Source: Bradyrhizobium sp. PSBB068 (GTDB lineage Bacteria > Pseudomonadota > Alphaproteobacteria > Rhizobiales > Xanthobacteraceae). From it: a stretch of 64,000 nt of DNA. The position numbers and the translations under genes were made by a program. Position 1 is the first letter of the stretch. Each line of letters begins with the position of its first letter. A model generated the notes under the pieces. It did not search any database. It had not been told where the DNA came from and was given only the letters and a program-made list of their open reading frames with translations. Shown here piece by piece: positions 46,043-54,167 of this stretch. Where the stretch lies: assembly GCA_016839165.1 (NCBI GenBank), contig CP069300.1, forward strand, positions 6,644,001 to 6,708,000. The letters run 5' to 3'.

Positions 46043-46480
46043 GTGAGGGACATCGACATCGCGGAGGTTGCGGAACAGTCGGGCGTGCGTGCCTCGACGT
46101 TGCGCTTCTACGAGGAGAAGGGGCTGATCGCCTCGCATGGACGGCGCGGGCTGCGCCGCCTGTTCGATCCGGGCGTGCTGGACCGGCTGGCGCTGATCGC
46201 GCTCGGCCGCGCCTCCGGCTTCTCGCTCGACGAGATCGGACGGATGTTCGCGCCTGACGGCAGGCCGCGGATCGACCGGAAGATGCTGGCGGCCAAGGCC
46301 GACGAGCTCGACCGCACCATCCGCCGCCTCAACGCGATGCGCGACGGCCTGCGCCACGCCGCCGTCTGCCCGGCGCCGAGCCACATGGAATGTCCGACCT
46401 TCCGCCGCCTCCTGCGGGTCGCGGCGGCCGGGAAGATGGAGGCACCGAAGAAGACGAAGAAGTCACGTCGAAAATCATAA
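46043..46480 (+). CDS. MerR family transcriptional regulator
   Basis: 145 residues from GTG 46043. HTH_MerR domain DIAEVAEQSGVRASTLRFYE followed by EEKGLIASHGRRGLRRLF, then a dimer helix and two Cys in AVCPAPSHMEC. SoxR-type Fe-S cysteines are missing. The operator dyad lies 12 bp before the start, so it probably represses its own gene. Overlaps the convergent MFS gene by 6 bp. Confidence 0.88.
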   Translation: MRDIDIAEVAEQSGVRASTLRFYEEKGLIASHGRRGLRRLFDPGVLDRLALIALGRASGFSLDEIGRMFAPDGRPRIDRKMLAAKADELDRTIRRLNAMRDGLRHAAVCPAPSHMECPTFRRLLRVAAAGKMEAPKKTKKSRRKS

Positions 46481-47707
46481 CCGGCGTTGCTGGCTTCGGC
46501 CGCGGGTCATGATCGTCACCGCCGCGATCAGTTCGAGGCCGATGCAGCCGTAGAACGGCAGCGTGTAGCTGCCGGAGAGATCGTGCAGCAGCCCGATCAC
46601 GCCGGGGCCGAACGCATAGGTGATCTGGTTGATGGCGGTGATCAGGCTGACCAGCACGCCGAACGCGCGCGGATCGAATTCGCGCTGCACGATCAGCGCC
46701 GGCAGCGTGATCAGATTGCCGACCGAGAAGCCGAACAGCGCGCAGGCCGCGATCTGCACGACGTCATTGTGCACGTTGATGATGAGAGCCAGCGCGATCG
46801 CCTGGCTGACAAAGGACAACGCCGACGCCAGCCGCTGGTTGAGCTGGTCGATCACGAAGGAGAAGGAGACCCGGCCGACCACGGCCATCGCGGTCAGCAG
46901 CGCCATTGCCACCGTGGCGCGCTCGCGGCCGATCACCTGGTCGAGATAGGCGATCAGATGCACGATGAAGCCGACCTGGGCGAACAGCACCAGCGCGAAA
47001 GCAATCGAGACCGAAAGGAAGCGGATGTCGCGCAGTGCCCGGGCGCGCACCTGCGTCGCCGACGGCGCATCGGCAGCCGCTGAAGTCACCGCGTGCAGAT
47101 GCGCCGGTGGCCGCCCGACGAAGATCAGGATGACCGGCACCATGATCACGACCAGCAGCCCAGCTGCCGCGATCATCGCGCCGGAGAAGCCGAATGCGCC
47201 GATCCCGGCGACCAGCAGCGGCACGCCGACGATGCCGCCGAAGCTCGCGCCGTTCAGCGCCAGGCTGATCGCCATGCCGCGCTTCTTGTCGAACCACAGG
47301 CCGAGCGTGTTGGTGATGATGCCGAGGCTGGTGCCGGCCCAGCCGACCGCCAGCAGCGCGTCGGCGAGATAGAGCTGCCACGGCTCGCGCACCTGGCCGA
47401 TCGCGACCGCCGCGACCGCCATCGCGAAGGTGCCGGCGATCAGGCAGCTGCGCGCGCCGAACGCCTTGATCGCCTCGCTGACGAAGGCGACCAGCGCGGC
47501 ACCGAACAGATAGAAGAAGGTCGTGCCGGACGAGACCAGCGAGGCCGGCCAGCCGTGCTGCTTGTGCAGCTCGGCGACATAGACGCTCTGGCCGTAGAAG
47601 CCGAGACCCCAGCCGAAGGTCGCCAGCAGGAAGCAGACGGCGACGATGCGCCAGCCTTCGTAACCGAGCGAGGATTCGTCAGTTCGCGTGGGTGAGGATG
47701 CGTCCAT
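46475..47707 (-). CDS. MFS transporter
   Basis: 410 residues, 12 membrane segments. A-motif-like LGLWFDKKRGMAISLALNGA and the opening ATFGWGLGFYGQSVYVAELH fit the oxalate/formate antiporter-like MFS branch. Substrate unknown. Confidence 0.88.
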   Translation of the reverse strand: MDASSPTRTDESSLGYEGWRIVAVCFLLATFGWGLGFYGQSVYVAELHKQHGWPASLVSSGTTFFYLFGAALVAFVSEAIKAFGARSCLIAGTFAMAVAAVAIGQVREPWQLYLADALLAVGWAGTSLGIITNTLGLWFDKKRGMAISLALNGASFGGIVGVPLLVAGIGAFGFSGAMIAAAGLLVVIMVPVILIFVGRPPAHLHAVTSAAADAPSATQVRARALRDIRFLSVSIAFALVLFAQVGFIVHLIAYLDQVIGRERATVAMALLTAMAVVGRVSFSFVIDQLNQRLASALSFVSQAIALALIINVHNDVVQIAACALFGFSVGNLITLPALIVQREFDPRAFGVLVSLITAINQITYAFGPGVIGLLHDLSGSYTLPFYGCIGLELIAAVTIMTRGRSQQRRL

Positions 47708-47818
47708 TTCTTGCTCTTGCTTCCGACATCGTCAGGACCGGATTATCCGTTCTCACGATGTAAGGAGCCGCGCAAGCCGGTCACTTCGAAACGGATCGAA
47801 GTGTCAGCAGCTGGCAGG

Positions 47819-47865
47819 AGCATGATCCGAAAAAGCGCGAAGCGGCCTTTTGAAGGATCATGCTT
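47819..47865. repeat. Inverted repeat between two MFS genes
   Basis: AGCATGATCCGAAAA and TTTTGAAGGATCATGCT arms form a hairpin with A and T runs on its two sides, so it could terminate transcription from either direction. Confidence 0.55.
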
Positions 47866-47873
47866 GGAAAGCT

Positions 47874-49124
47874 TCAGATGCTTGGATCCGGGATTTCTTC
47901 CAACGCGCGCAATTTCGCCCGCCGCCTGGCGAACGAGGCGAGCGACAGCACGGCAAGGCCGAGCAGAACAGGCGGAAACACCACCCAGTTGACTGCGTTC
48001 CAGCCGTAATGCGCCAGCAGCTGGCCGGATGAGAACGAGCCGATCGCCATCATGCCGAAGACGAGGAAATCGTTGAACGCCTGCACCTTGTTGCGCTCCT
48101 GCGGGCGATGCGTTTCCAGCACCAGCGCGGAGGCGCCGACGAAAGCAAAATTCCAGCCGACGCCGAGCACGAACAGCGTCGCCCAGAAGTGCGGCGCCGT
48201 GATACCCGACAACCCGATCATCGCGGCCACCGCCTCCAGCGCCAGCCCGAGCGCGACGATGCGAGGCGCGCCGAACCGCGCGATCAGCGAGCCGGTGAAG
48301 AAGCTCGGGCCGTACATCGCCACGATGTGCCACTGGATGCCGAAATTGGAATCGCTGACCGTGAGCCCGCACATCTTCATGGCGAGCGGCGCCGAGGTCA
48401 TCACCAGGTTCATCATCGGATAGGCGATCACGCCGCACAGCGCGGCGGCGATGAAACGCGGCTGTTTGGCGATCTCGAGCAGCGGACGGCCGCCATGCAG
48501 ATCCGCGGCCGCGGGCTTCGGCGCGTCGACCCCCGACAGCACCGCCATCGCCACCAGCGCGACCAGTGCCTGCATCACGAAGGAGAACGCGAACAGATAG
48601 GGCGGCCAGATGTCCATGGTCCATTGCACGAGCTGCGGCCCGAGCACGCCGGCGAACACGCCGCCGGCCATCACCCACGACACCGCCTTGGGCCGGAACG
48701 CGACGCTGGCGCCGTCGGCCGCCGCGAAGCGATAGGACTGAGCGACGGCGCCGTAGAGCCCGCCGAGGAAGGTCGCGCCGCAGAACAGCCAGAACGAGGA
48801 GTGCAGGATCGCGAAGGCGCCGAGCGCGCCGGTGAGCGTGCCGCAGAAGGTGCCGACGATGAAGGCTGTGCGCCGTCCATAGGCGCGCGAGATCGCGCCG
48901 GTCGGCAGCGTGCCGGCGGCCAGGCCGAGCACATACATCGAGAGCGGCACGGTGGCGAGCGAGACGCTCGGCGCCAGCGTCGCGCCGACGATCGAGCCGG
49001 TGGCGAAGATCACCGCCGAGTTGGCGCCGGTCAGCGCCTGCGCCGCCGCAAGCCGCCAGACATTGCCGCGCGCCCGCGCGTCATCGCTGGTCTCATCCGC
49101 TGCTGTCACGTCGATCATCGGCAT
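47874..49124 (-). CDS. MFS transporter
   Basis: 416 residues, 12 membrane segments. Blocks such as AISRAYGRRTAFIVGTFCG and the later MAIGSFSSGQLLAHYGWNAV fit MFS exporters. The open frame reaches far upstream, but MPMIDVTAADE at 49124 is the first sensible start before the membrane part. Substrate unknown. Confidence 0.86.
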   Translation of the reverse strand: MPMIDVTAADETSDDARARGNVWRLAAAQALTGANSAVIFATGSIVGATLAPSVSLATVPLSMYVLGLAAGTLPTGAISRAYGRRTAFIVGTFCGTLTGALGAFAILHSSFWLFCGATFLGGLYGAVAQSYRFAAADGASVAFRPKAVSWVMAGGVFAGVLGPQLVQWTMDIWPPYLFAFSFVMQALVALVAMAVLSGVDAPKPAAADLHGGRPLLEIAKQPRFIAAALCGVIAYPMMNLVMTSAPLAMKMCGLTVSDSNFGIQWHIVAMYGPSFFTGSLIARFGAPRIVALGLALEAVAAMIGLSGITAPHFWATLFVLGVGWNFAFVGASALVLETHRPQERNKVQAFNDFLVFGMMAIGSFSSGQLLAHYGWNAVNWVVFPPVLLGLAVLSLASFARRRAKLRALEEIPDPSI

Positions 49125-49258
49125 TCCCGCATCGAAGCCCCGGCGGGAGCCTCCAATCGCCGGCACTATGGAGAGCGGGTACGGGCCGATCAACCGGCGC
49201 AAACGGGCGCAGGCCATGCGGGAGGCGCACGCGCGATGGCCTGGTCGAATACTCTCCG

Positions 49259-49288
49259 ACGTCGTCCTGGCGAAAGCCAGGACGACGT
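49259..49288. repeat. Short palindromic intergenic repeat
   Basis: ACGTCGTCCTGGC / GCCAGGACGACGT, a single arm of the family seen at 12682. Confidence 0.65.
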
Positions 49289-49312
49289 CAAGTGTATTCC
49301 AACGCGCGTTGC

Positions 49313-49810
49313 CTATCGCACAGGCTTCTTGCCCGGCCGCTTCTCGGCGCGCAGCGCGCCGGTCTTGTGCACCTTGGAGCGTGGCTCGACGAAGGTTGCT
49401 TTCGCGATGCCGGGCGCCCATTCCAGCGCCAGCGAGGCAGCGAAGCCGAAGAAACTTGAGCGGCTCATGCCAATCGAGGCCGCGTGCTTGTCGATCCGCG
49501 TGATCAGGCTTTTCGGCAGATAGACATTCACCCGCTCGGACGGATCGGGCGGATCGACGCCGACCATGAAGAAGGCGGCGACATCGGAGCCCTTGGGCGG
49601 CACGATCCGCTCGATCGGCGTCGGCTCCGGCAGCGCGCGGCCCTGCTCGGCCCAGCCGTCCACCGTCTGCGCCAGCGCATGCTCGGCGCGCTCGATCGCC
49701 TCCTCCTGCGACTTGCCGCCGGCGACGCAGCCGGGAAAATCGGGAAACCATGCCCCGAACGCGCCGCGCGGACCGCGCTCCAGCACAGCCGGATAAAGCC
49801 GCCTCTTCAT
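49313..49810 (-). CDS. HicB family antitoxin-like protein
   Basis: 165 residues. N-terminal HicB fold (YPAVLERGPRGAFGAWFPDF then PGCVAGGKSQEEAIERAEHAL) and a C-terminal ribbon-helix-helix region (VNVYLPKSLITRIDKHAASI, about 93-112). HicB proteins neutralise the mRNA interferase HicA and repress their own operon. No hicA is found on either side, so this is a solitary HicB, possibly only a regulator. Confidence 0.87.
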   Translation of the reverse strand: MKRRLYPAVLERGPRGAFGAWFPDFPGCVAGGKSQEEAIERAEHALAQTVDGWAEQGRALPEPTPIERIVPPKGSDVAAFFMVGVDPPDPSERVNVYLPKSLITRIDKHAASIGMSRSSFFGFAASLALEWAPGIAKATFVEPRSKVHKTGALRAEKRPGKKPVR

Positions 49811-49837
49811 TCTGGCCTCCGTCGTTTAAGTATGCTA

Positions 49838-49861
49838 TTTCACACACCTTGGTGTGTCAAA
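49838..49861. promoter_or_regulatory. Palindromic operator candidate between hicB and the methyltransferase gene
   Basis: TTTCACACACC and GGTGTGTCAAA form a near-perfect 24-bp palindrome in the 80-bp divergent region. The HicB ribbon-helix-helix domain is a plausible binder. Confidence 0.5.
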
Positions 49862-49890
49862 TGACACATGAAGGCAAAGGGAGCGCCGTG

Positions 49891-50763
49891 ATGGACCCGC
49901 AAGCCGAACTCCGCATCGTCCGCGGAGCCTATGCCAAGCAGATCCTGGCCGCCGCCAACGTCGCCGATGCGCGGCTGACCGCGGCCTTTGCCGCCATCCC
50001 GCGCGAGGACTTCGTCGGCCCGGGACCTTGGCTGATGCTGCGGTGGTGGAACGGCAACTACATGCCGACGCCCGATGCCGACCCGGTCTATCTCTATACC
50101 AACGATCTGGTCGCGTTGCTGCCCGAGCGTCGCCTCAACAACGGCCAGCCGTCGCTGCATGCCTATCTCATGCACCAGGCCGCGCCAGCGGCCGGCGAGC
50201 ATGTGGTGCATGTCGGCACGGGCACCGGATACTACACAGCTCTGCTCGCGCATCTGGTCGGACCATCCGGCCGCGTCACCGGCATTGAATATGACCCGGA
50301 GCTTGCAGCGCGCGCCAGCGCCAATCTCGCTCCTTACGAGAATGTCGCGATCATCGCGGGCGACGGCACGCAGGTGGAGTTCGGGCCGGCCGACGTGATC
50401 TACGTCAATGCCGGCTGCACCCGGCCCGCCGCGCGCTGGCTCGACGGCCTCGCCGAGGGAGGCCGCCTGATCCTGCCGCTGACATCGGATGAGGGCTTCA
50501 AGGGTGGCGCGCCGGAACAGGTGGCGCGATCCGGCGCCGTGTTCCGGGTCCGACGCGAAGGCGCAGGCTATCAGGCCGCCTGGATATCGCCGGTCGCGAT
50601 CATTCCCTGCGATGGCGGTCGTGACGAACGATCGGAAAAAGCCTTGGCCGAAGCCTTCACCCGCGGCGGCTGGCAGAAGGTGACGCGACTGTACCGCAAT
50701 GCCGACGTCCCCGACGACGGTTGCTGGCTGCGTGGAGATGGATGGTGCTTGGCTTACGATTGA
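49891..50763 (+). CDS. [20 protein letters not shown] O-methyltransferase-like protein
   Basis: 290 residues. Methyltransferase domain with VVHVGTGTGYYTALLAHLVG (SAM site) and preceding PSLHAYLMHQ, typical of the PCMT family, which repairs isoaspartyl residues. ATG 49891 is favoured by GGGAG 9 bp upstream; ATG 49861 is an alternative. It is longer than canonical Pcm, so the substrate may differ. Confidence 0.85.
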   Translation: MDPQAELRIVRGAYAKQILAAANVADARLTAAFAAIPREDFVGPGPWLMLRWWNGNYMPTPDADPVYLYTNDLVALLPERRLNNGQPSLHAYLMHQAAPAAGEHVVHVGTGTGYYTALLAHLVGPSGRVTGIEYDPELAARASANLAPYENVAIIAGDGTQVEFGPADVIYVNAGCTRPAARWLDGLAEGGRLILPLTSDEGFKGGAPEQVARSGAVFRVRREGAGYQAAWISPVAIIPCDGGRDERSEKALAEAFTRGGWQKVTRLYRNADVPDDGCWLRGDGWCLAYD

Positions 50764-50782
50764 GCCGGAAATCGCCCGACCT

Positions 50783-50866
50783 GTAGGATGGGTAGAGCGT
50801 AGCGAAACCCATCAATCGGCGCCTCAATCAAGCATGATGGGTTTCGCTTCGCTCTACCCATCCTAC
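50783..50866. repeat. Long inverted intergenic repeat
   Basis: A 32-bp arm starting GTAGGATGGGTAGAGCGTAG at 50783 is the near-perfect reverse complement of the arm ending CTCTACCCATCCTAC at 50866. It lies between two convergent methyltransferase genes and may act as a two-way terminator. Confidence 0.7.
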
Positions 50867-51552
50867 GCTTGAGCGGCATCCTTCCGCACGAACATCAGGA
50901 TCAAATTGTTGGCCGGCATCTCGAAGCTGCCGCCAAGCTTCAGCCCGACTTGCTCCGCAAGCGCCTCGACGTCGGCGATGTCGCGCACACCCCACTCGGC
51001 GTCGCGCTCGCGCAGCGAGGTGTCGAACACGGCATTGCTGAGCGCTGTGTGCTTGCCGCCGCGCTTGAACGGGCCATAGAGGAACAGCCGGCCGTCGGCG
51101 CGCAGGTGCCGCGCGGCGCCGGCGAACAGGCCTTCGGCGACGCGCCACGGCGCGATGTGGATCACGTTGGCGCAGAAGATCGCGAGCAGCTTGTCCGGAC
51201 CTTTGCCGTCTGACGGCGCCGGCGACCAGGCCGGATCGGACAAATCGATCGGCTGCGGCGGCCGGATGTTGGCGAGCCCGGCGTGGACGCGCCAGGCCGC
51301 GATGCTGCGCAGATGCGCGGCATGGAGGTCGCTCGGCCACCAGGTGATGTCGGGCGTCCGGCCGGCGAAATAGACGACATGCTGGCCGGTGCCGCTGCCG
51401 GCCTCCAGCACGTCACCGGATTGGCCGGCGAGGAAATCCTTCAGCACCGCCCAGATCGGCTGATGGTTGCGGTGGAAGGCCGCCGCATCGAGCCGCCCAT
51501 CCGCTTCGACCGGCCGCCCGTCTTTGCCGAACTCCACCACGAACTCCGCCAC
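50863..51552 (-). CDS. DUF938 family SAM-dependent methyltransferase-like protein
   Basis: 229 residues. VLEAGSGTGQHVVYFA is the SAM-binding glycine loop, and the opening RNHQPIWAVLKDFL and later FCANVIHIAPW define DUF938. Function unknown. The GTG start at 51552 follows AAGGAG at good distance. Confidence 0.87.
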   Translation of the reverse strand: MAEFVVEFGKDGRPVEADGRLDAAAFHRNHQPIWAVLKDFLAGQSGDVLEAGSGTGQHVVYFAGRTPDITWWPSDLHAAHLRSIAAWRVHAGLANIRPPQPIDLSDPAWSPAPSDGKGPDKLLAIFCANVIHIAPWRVAEGLFAGAARHLRADGRLFLYGPFKRGGKHTALSNAVFDTSLRERDAEWGVRDIADVEALAEQVGLKLGGSFEMPANNLILMFVRKDAAQA

Positions 51553-51757
51553 CGCGCTCTCCTTACGCCTCAACCGCACTCAACCGCACCAACATGGCAG
51601 GTGGAAGGCTCAGGGGACCACTCCAGTTCCGGACCACCACGCTGTCATTAACCCCGTCGCAACGCGCCTATTCTCCAGATTGCCAGCCGATGGCCTTTGT
51701 GCTTTCCACTCTTTATATTGCGATGGGATCATCGAGATTGAAGCCCGGGAAACGTCC

Positions 51758-52105
51758 TTGATCGCCACTTTCTCCAAGCCAGCCTTCGTTCTGGCGCTGC
51801 TGGCCGGCACTGCTATGGCTGCGTCCGCGCAAGCCCAATCCGCCGCCGAAGGCCAAAAGCTCGCCTTCGACCGCGGCAAGGGCAATTGCCTGACCTGTCA
51901 TGTCATCAAGGGCGGCGAGCTGCCCGGCACGATCGGCCCCGAGCTGACTGGCCTCAAGGCGAAATACAGCCGCGACGAGCTGATCGCGATCGTCACCGAT
52001 GAGACCAAGCGCAACCCGCAGACCGTGATGCCGCCGTTCGGCCGCAACCGAATTTTGAGCGAGAAGGAAATCGACGCGGTGGTGGACTTCCTGCAGACCC
52101 TGTGA
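51758..52105 (+). CDS. soxX: Sulfur oxidation cytochrome SoxX
   Basis: 115 residues from TTG 51758. Signal peptide ends near AQAQS, and one haem site CLTCH (Cys44-His48) is followed by a class I cytochrome c pattern to PPFGRNRILSEKEI. SoxX pairs with SoxA to attach thiosulfate to SoxY in the periplasm. First gene of the sox run. No ATG exists in frame before the signal peptide. Confidence 0.92.
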   Translation: MIATFSKPAFVLALLAGTAMAASAQAQSAAEGQKLAFDRGKGNCLTCHVIKGGELPGTIGPELTGLKAKYSRDELIAIVTDETKRNPQTVMPPFGRNRILSEKEIDAVVDFLQTL

Positions 52106-52131
52106 CGCCGCGACCGCTTGAGGAGATTTCG

Positions 52132-52626
52132 ATGAACATTGCGACCAACGAATATTCCGAAGCGCGCCGCCTGCTGCTGAAGGGCGCGGGCGTCGCCGCA
52201 CTGGTCGGCCTCGGGGTGATCCCGTTCGACGTGCCGCGGGCGCTCGCCGCCGCCAACGACAAATATCCGGAAGATGCGTTCAAGCAGAAGACCGTGGCGG
52301 ACGCGATCAAGGCGCTCTACGGCAAGACCGCCGAGCCTTCGGACAAGGTCAAGATGGACGCGCCGGAGATCGCCGAGAACGGCGCAGTGGTACCGATCTC
52401 GGCCACCACGACGCTATCAGGCGTCACCTCGATCTCGTTCCTGGTGAGCGAGAACCCGATCTCGCTGGTCGCATCCTACAAGATTCCGGACGGCACGCTG
52501 CCGAGCGTCGGCAACCGCATCAAGATGGCCAAGACCAGCAACGTCGTGGTGCTGGTCGAGGCCGACGGCAAGCTCTACAGCGCGACCAAGGAAATCAAGG
52601 TCACCGTCGGCGGCTGCGGCGGCTGA
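52132..52626 (+). CDS. soxY: Sulfur carrier protein SoxY
   Basis: 164 residues. N-terminal twin-Arg-like signal (RRLLLKGAGVAAL), and the essential C-terminal GGCGG swinging arm whose Cys carries the sulfur substrate. AGGAG lies before ATG 52132. Works as a heterodimer with SoxZ. Confidence 0.95.
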   Translation: MNIATNEYSEARRLLLKGAGVAALVGLGVIPFDVPRALAAANDKYPEDAFKQKTVADAIKALYGKTAEPSDKVKMDAPEIAENGAVVPISATTTLSGVTSISFLVSENPISLVASYKIPDGTLPSVGNRIKMAKTSNVVVLVEADGKLYSATKEIKVTVGGCGG

Positions 52627-52656
52627 TCGCACGCTAAACAACAAGGAAGCAAACCG

Positions 52657-52968
52657 ATGGCATCGAGCATTCGCGTGCGCGCCACCTCGAACGGCGACAC
52701 CACCGAGGTGCAGGCGCTGATCCAGCATCCGATGGATTCCGGCTTCGTCAAGGACGCCAAGGGCGAGATCATCCCGCCGCATTTCATCCAGGTGCTGACT
52801 TTCGAATATGACGGCAAGCCGGTGTTCGTCGCCGACTGGGGCGGCGGCGTGTCCAAGGACCCCTATGTCAAGTTCGCCTTCAAGGGCGGCAAGAAGGACG
52901 GCGAACTCAAGGTCAGCTGGGTCGACAACAAGGGTGCGACCGACGCCACCACGGCGAAGATTCAATGA
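52657..52968 (+). CDS. soxZ: Sulfur carrier partner SoxZ
   Basis: 103 residues, immunoglobulin-like. VRATSNGDTTEVQALIQHPM and VLTFEYDGKPVFVADWG are typical. No signal peptide; it is exported with SoxY. Its stop overlaps the soxA start (ATGA). Confidence 0.95.
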   Translation: MASSIRVRATSNGDTTEVQALIQHPMDSGFVKDAKGEIIPPHFIQVLTFEYDGKPVFVADWGGGVSKDPYVKFAFKGGKKDGELKVSWVDNKGATDATTAKIQ

Positions 52969-53822
52969 CGCGGCGCCTCGTAATCCGCGCCGCGTTCGCC
53001 GCGCTCACGCTCGGCGTGCTGGCGCTCGCGCCGGCACGCGCGGCCGACAGCGTCGATCCCACCGCCGACAAGGCCGCGTTCCAGAAATTCTTTACCACCA
53101 AATTCCCCAAGCTGAAGCTCGAGGATTTCGTCAACGGTCCCTATTCGATGAACGAGGACCTGCACAAGCAATGGGAAGAGAAGGAGCAGTTTCCGCCCTA
53201 CGAGTTCTCGCTCGAAGCCGGCAAGGAGATGTTCTCGACGCCCTTCAAGAACGGCAAGACCTACGCCGACTGCTTCCCGAACAAGGGCATCGGCATCCGC
53301 CAGACCTATCCCTATTTCGACGAGAAGGAAGGCAAGGTCGTCACGCTCGAGCTCGCGCTCAACCGCTGCCGCGAGGCCAATGGCGAGGCGCCGTTCTCCT
53401 ATGTGAAGGACGACATGGCGGCGCTCACCGCCTACATGGCCTTCACCTCGCGCGGCAAGCCGATGGACATCAAGATCCCGAACGATCCGCGCGCGCTTCA
53501 GGCCTACCAGAAGGGCAAGGAATATTTCTATACCCGCCGCGGCCAGCTCAATTTCTCCTGCGCCACCTGCCACATCCAGAGCCCGGGCGAACGGATCCGC
53601 GCCGAGGTGCTGGCGCCGGCGCTCGGCATCTTGAACGCGATGCCGATCTACCGCTCGGAATGGTCGGGCATGGGCACCACCAGCCGCCGCTTCACCACCT
53701 GCAACAGCCAGATCCGCGGCGTGCCGCTCGATCCGCAGGACGACGAATACCGCAACCTCGAATATTATTTGTCCTATGTCAGCAACGGGCTGCCGATTTC
53801 GGGGCCGGGAGCACGGCCATGA
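52965..53822 (+). CDS. soxA: Sulfur oxidation cytochrome SoxA
   Basis: 285 residues. Signal peptide ends at ARAAD, with one haem site CATCH (Cys199-His203) and the later Cys246 in TTCNSQIRG, the residue that serves as active-site haem ligand. A single haem site makes it the monohaem type. Overlaps both neighbours by ATGA. Confidence 0.94.
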   Translation: MTRRLVIRAAFAALTLGVLALAPARAADSVDPTADKAAFQKFFTTKFPKLKLEDFVNGPYSMNEDLHKQWEEKEQFPPYEFSLEAGKEMFSTPFKNGKTYADCFPNKGIGIRQTYPYFDEKEGKVVTLELALNRCREANGEAPFSYVKDDMAALTAYMAFTSRGKPMDIKIPNDPRALQAYQKGKEYFYTRRGQLNFSCATCHIQSPGERIRAEVLAPALGILNAMPIYRSEWSGMGTTSRRFTTCNSQIRGVPLDPQDDEYRNLEYYLSYVSNGLPISGPGARP

Positions 53823-54133
53823 GGACGGTCATGCGAGCCATCTTCGCCGCATCGGCCCTGCTGACCACAGCCGGGAGCAGCGCCCTTGCCGCCTCCGAGG
53901 CCGATTACAAGGCGGCCTATGCCGCGGCTGAAGCCGCCAACAAGGAAGCCGGCTCTCTGCGCAACCAGTGGACCACGACAGCTTCGACGCTCGCCGCCGC
54001 AAAAAAGGCCGGCGAGGCTGGTGATTTCGACACCGCAGTCGCCCAGGCCAAGGAGGCCGAGGCGCTGGCAAAGGCATCGATTTTCCAGGCGACCAGCGAA
54101 AAGGAACGCTGGAAGGACATGGAAGTTCGTTAA
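53819..54133 (+). CDS. soxK: Small exported protein resembling SoxXA-binding protein SoxK
   Basis: 104 residues. Signal peptide ends near ALAAS, and the mature part is an Ala/Glu/Lys-rich helical hairpin (YKAAYAAAEAANKEAGSLRN, KKAGEAGDFDTAVAQAKEAE). It fits SoxK/SAXB, which raises the activity of SoxXA. Its ATG overlaps the soxA stop and it precedes soxB, a position that supports the call. Confidence 0.65.
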   Translation: MRTVMRAIFAASALLTTAGSSALAASEADYKAAYAAAEAANKEAGSLRNQWTTTASTLAAAKKAGEAGDFDTAVAQAKEAEALAKASIFQATSEKERWKDMEVR

Positions 54134-54167
54134 AGGCGCGCAGGCCACGGGCCGCGCGGAGAGAGCG

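Noticed and set aside
46043..46480. Assignment of the MerR protein as SoxR because of the promoter dyad
   Set aside because: The Cys cluster that holds the [2Fe-2S] centre in SoxR is missing.
50783..50866. Could be taken for CRISPR-like repeats, as could the other palindromes
   Set aside because: Inverted pairs, not spaced direct repeats; no cas genes.
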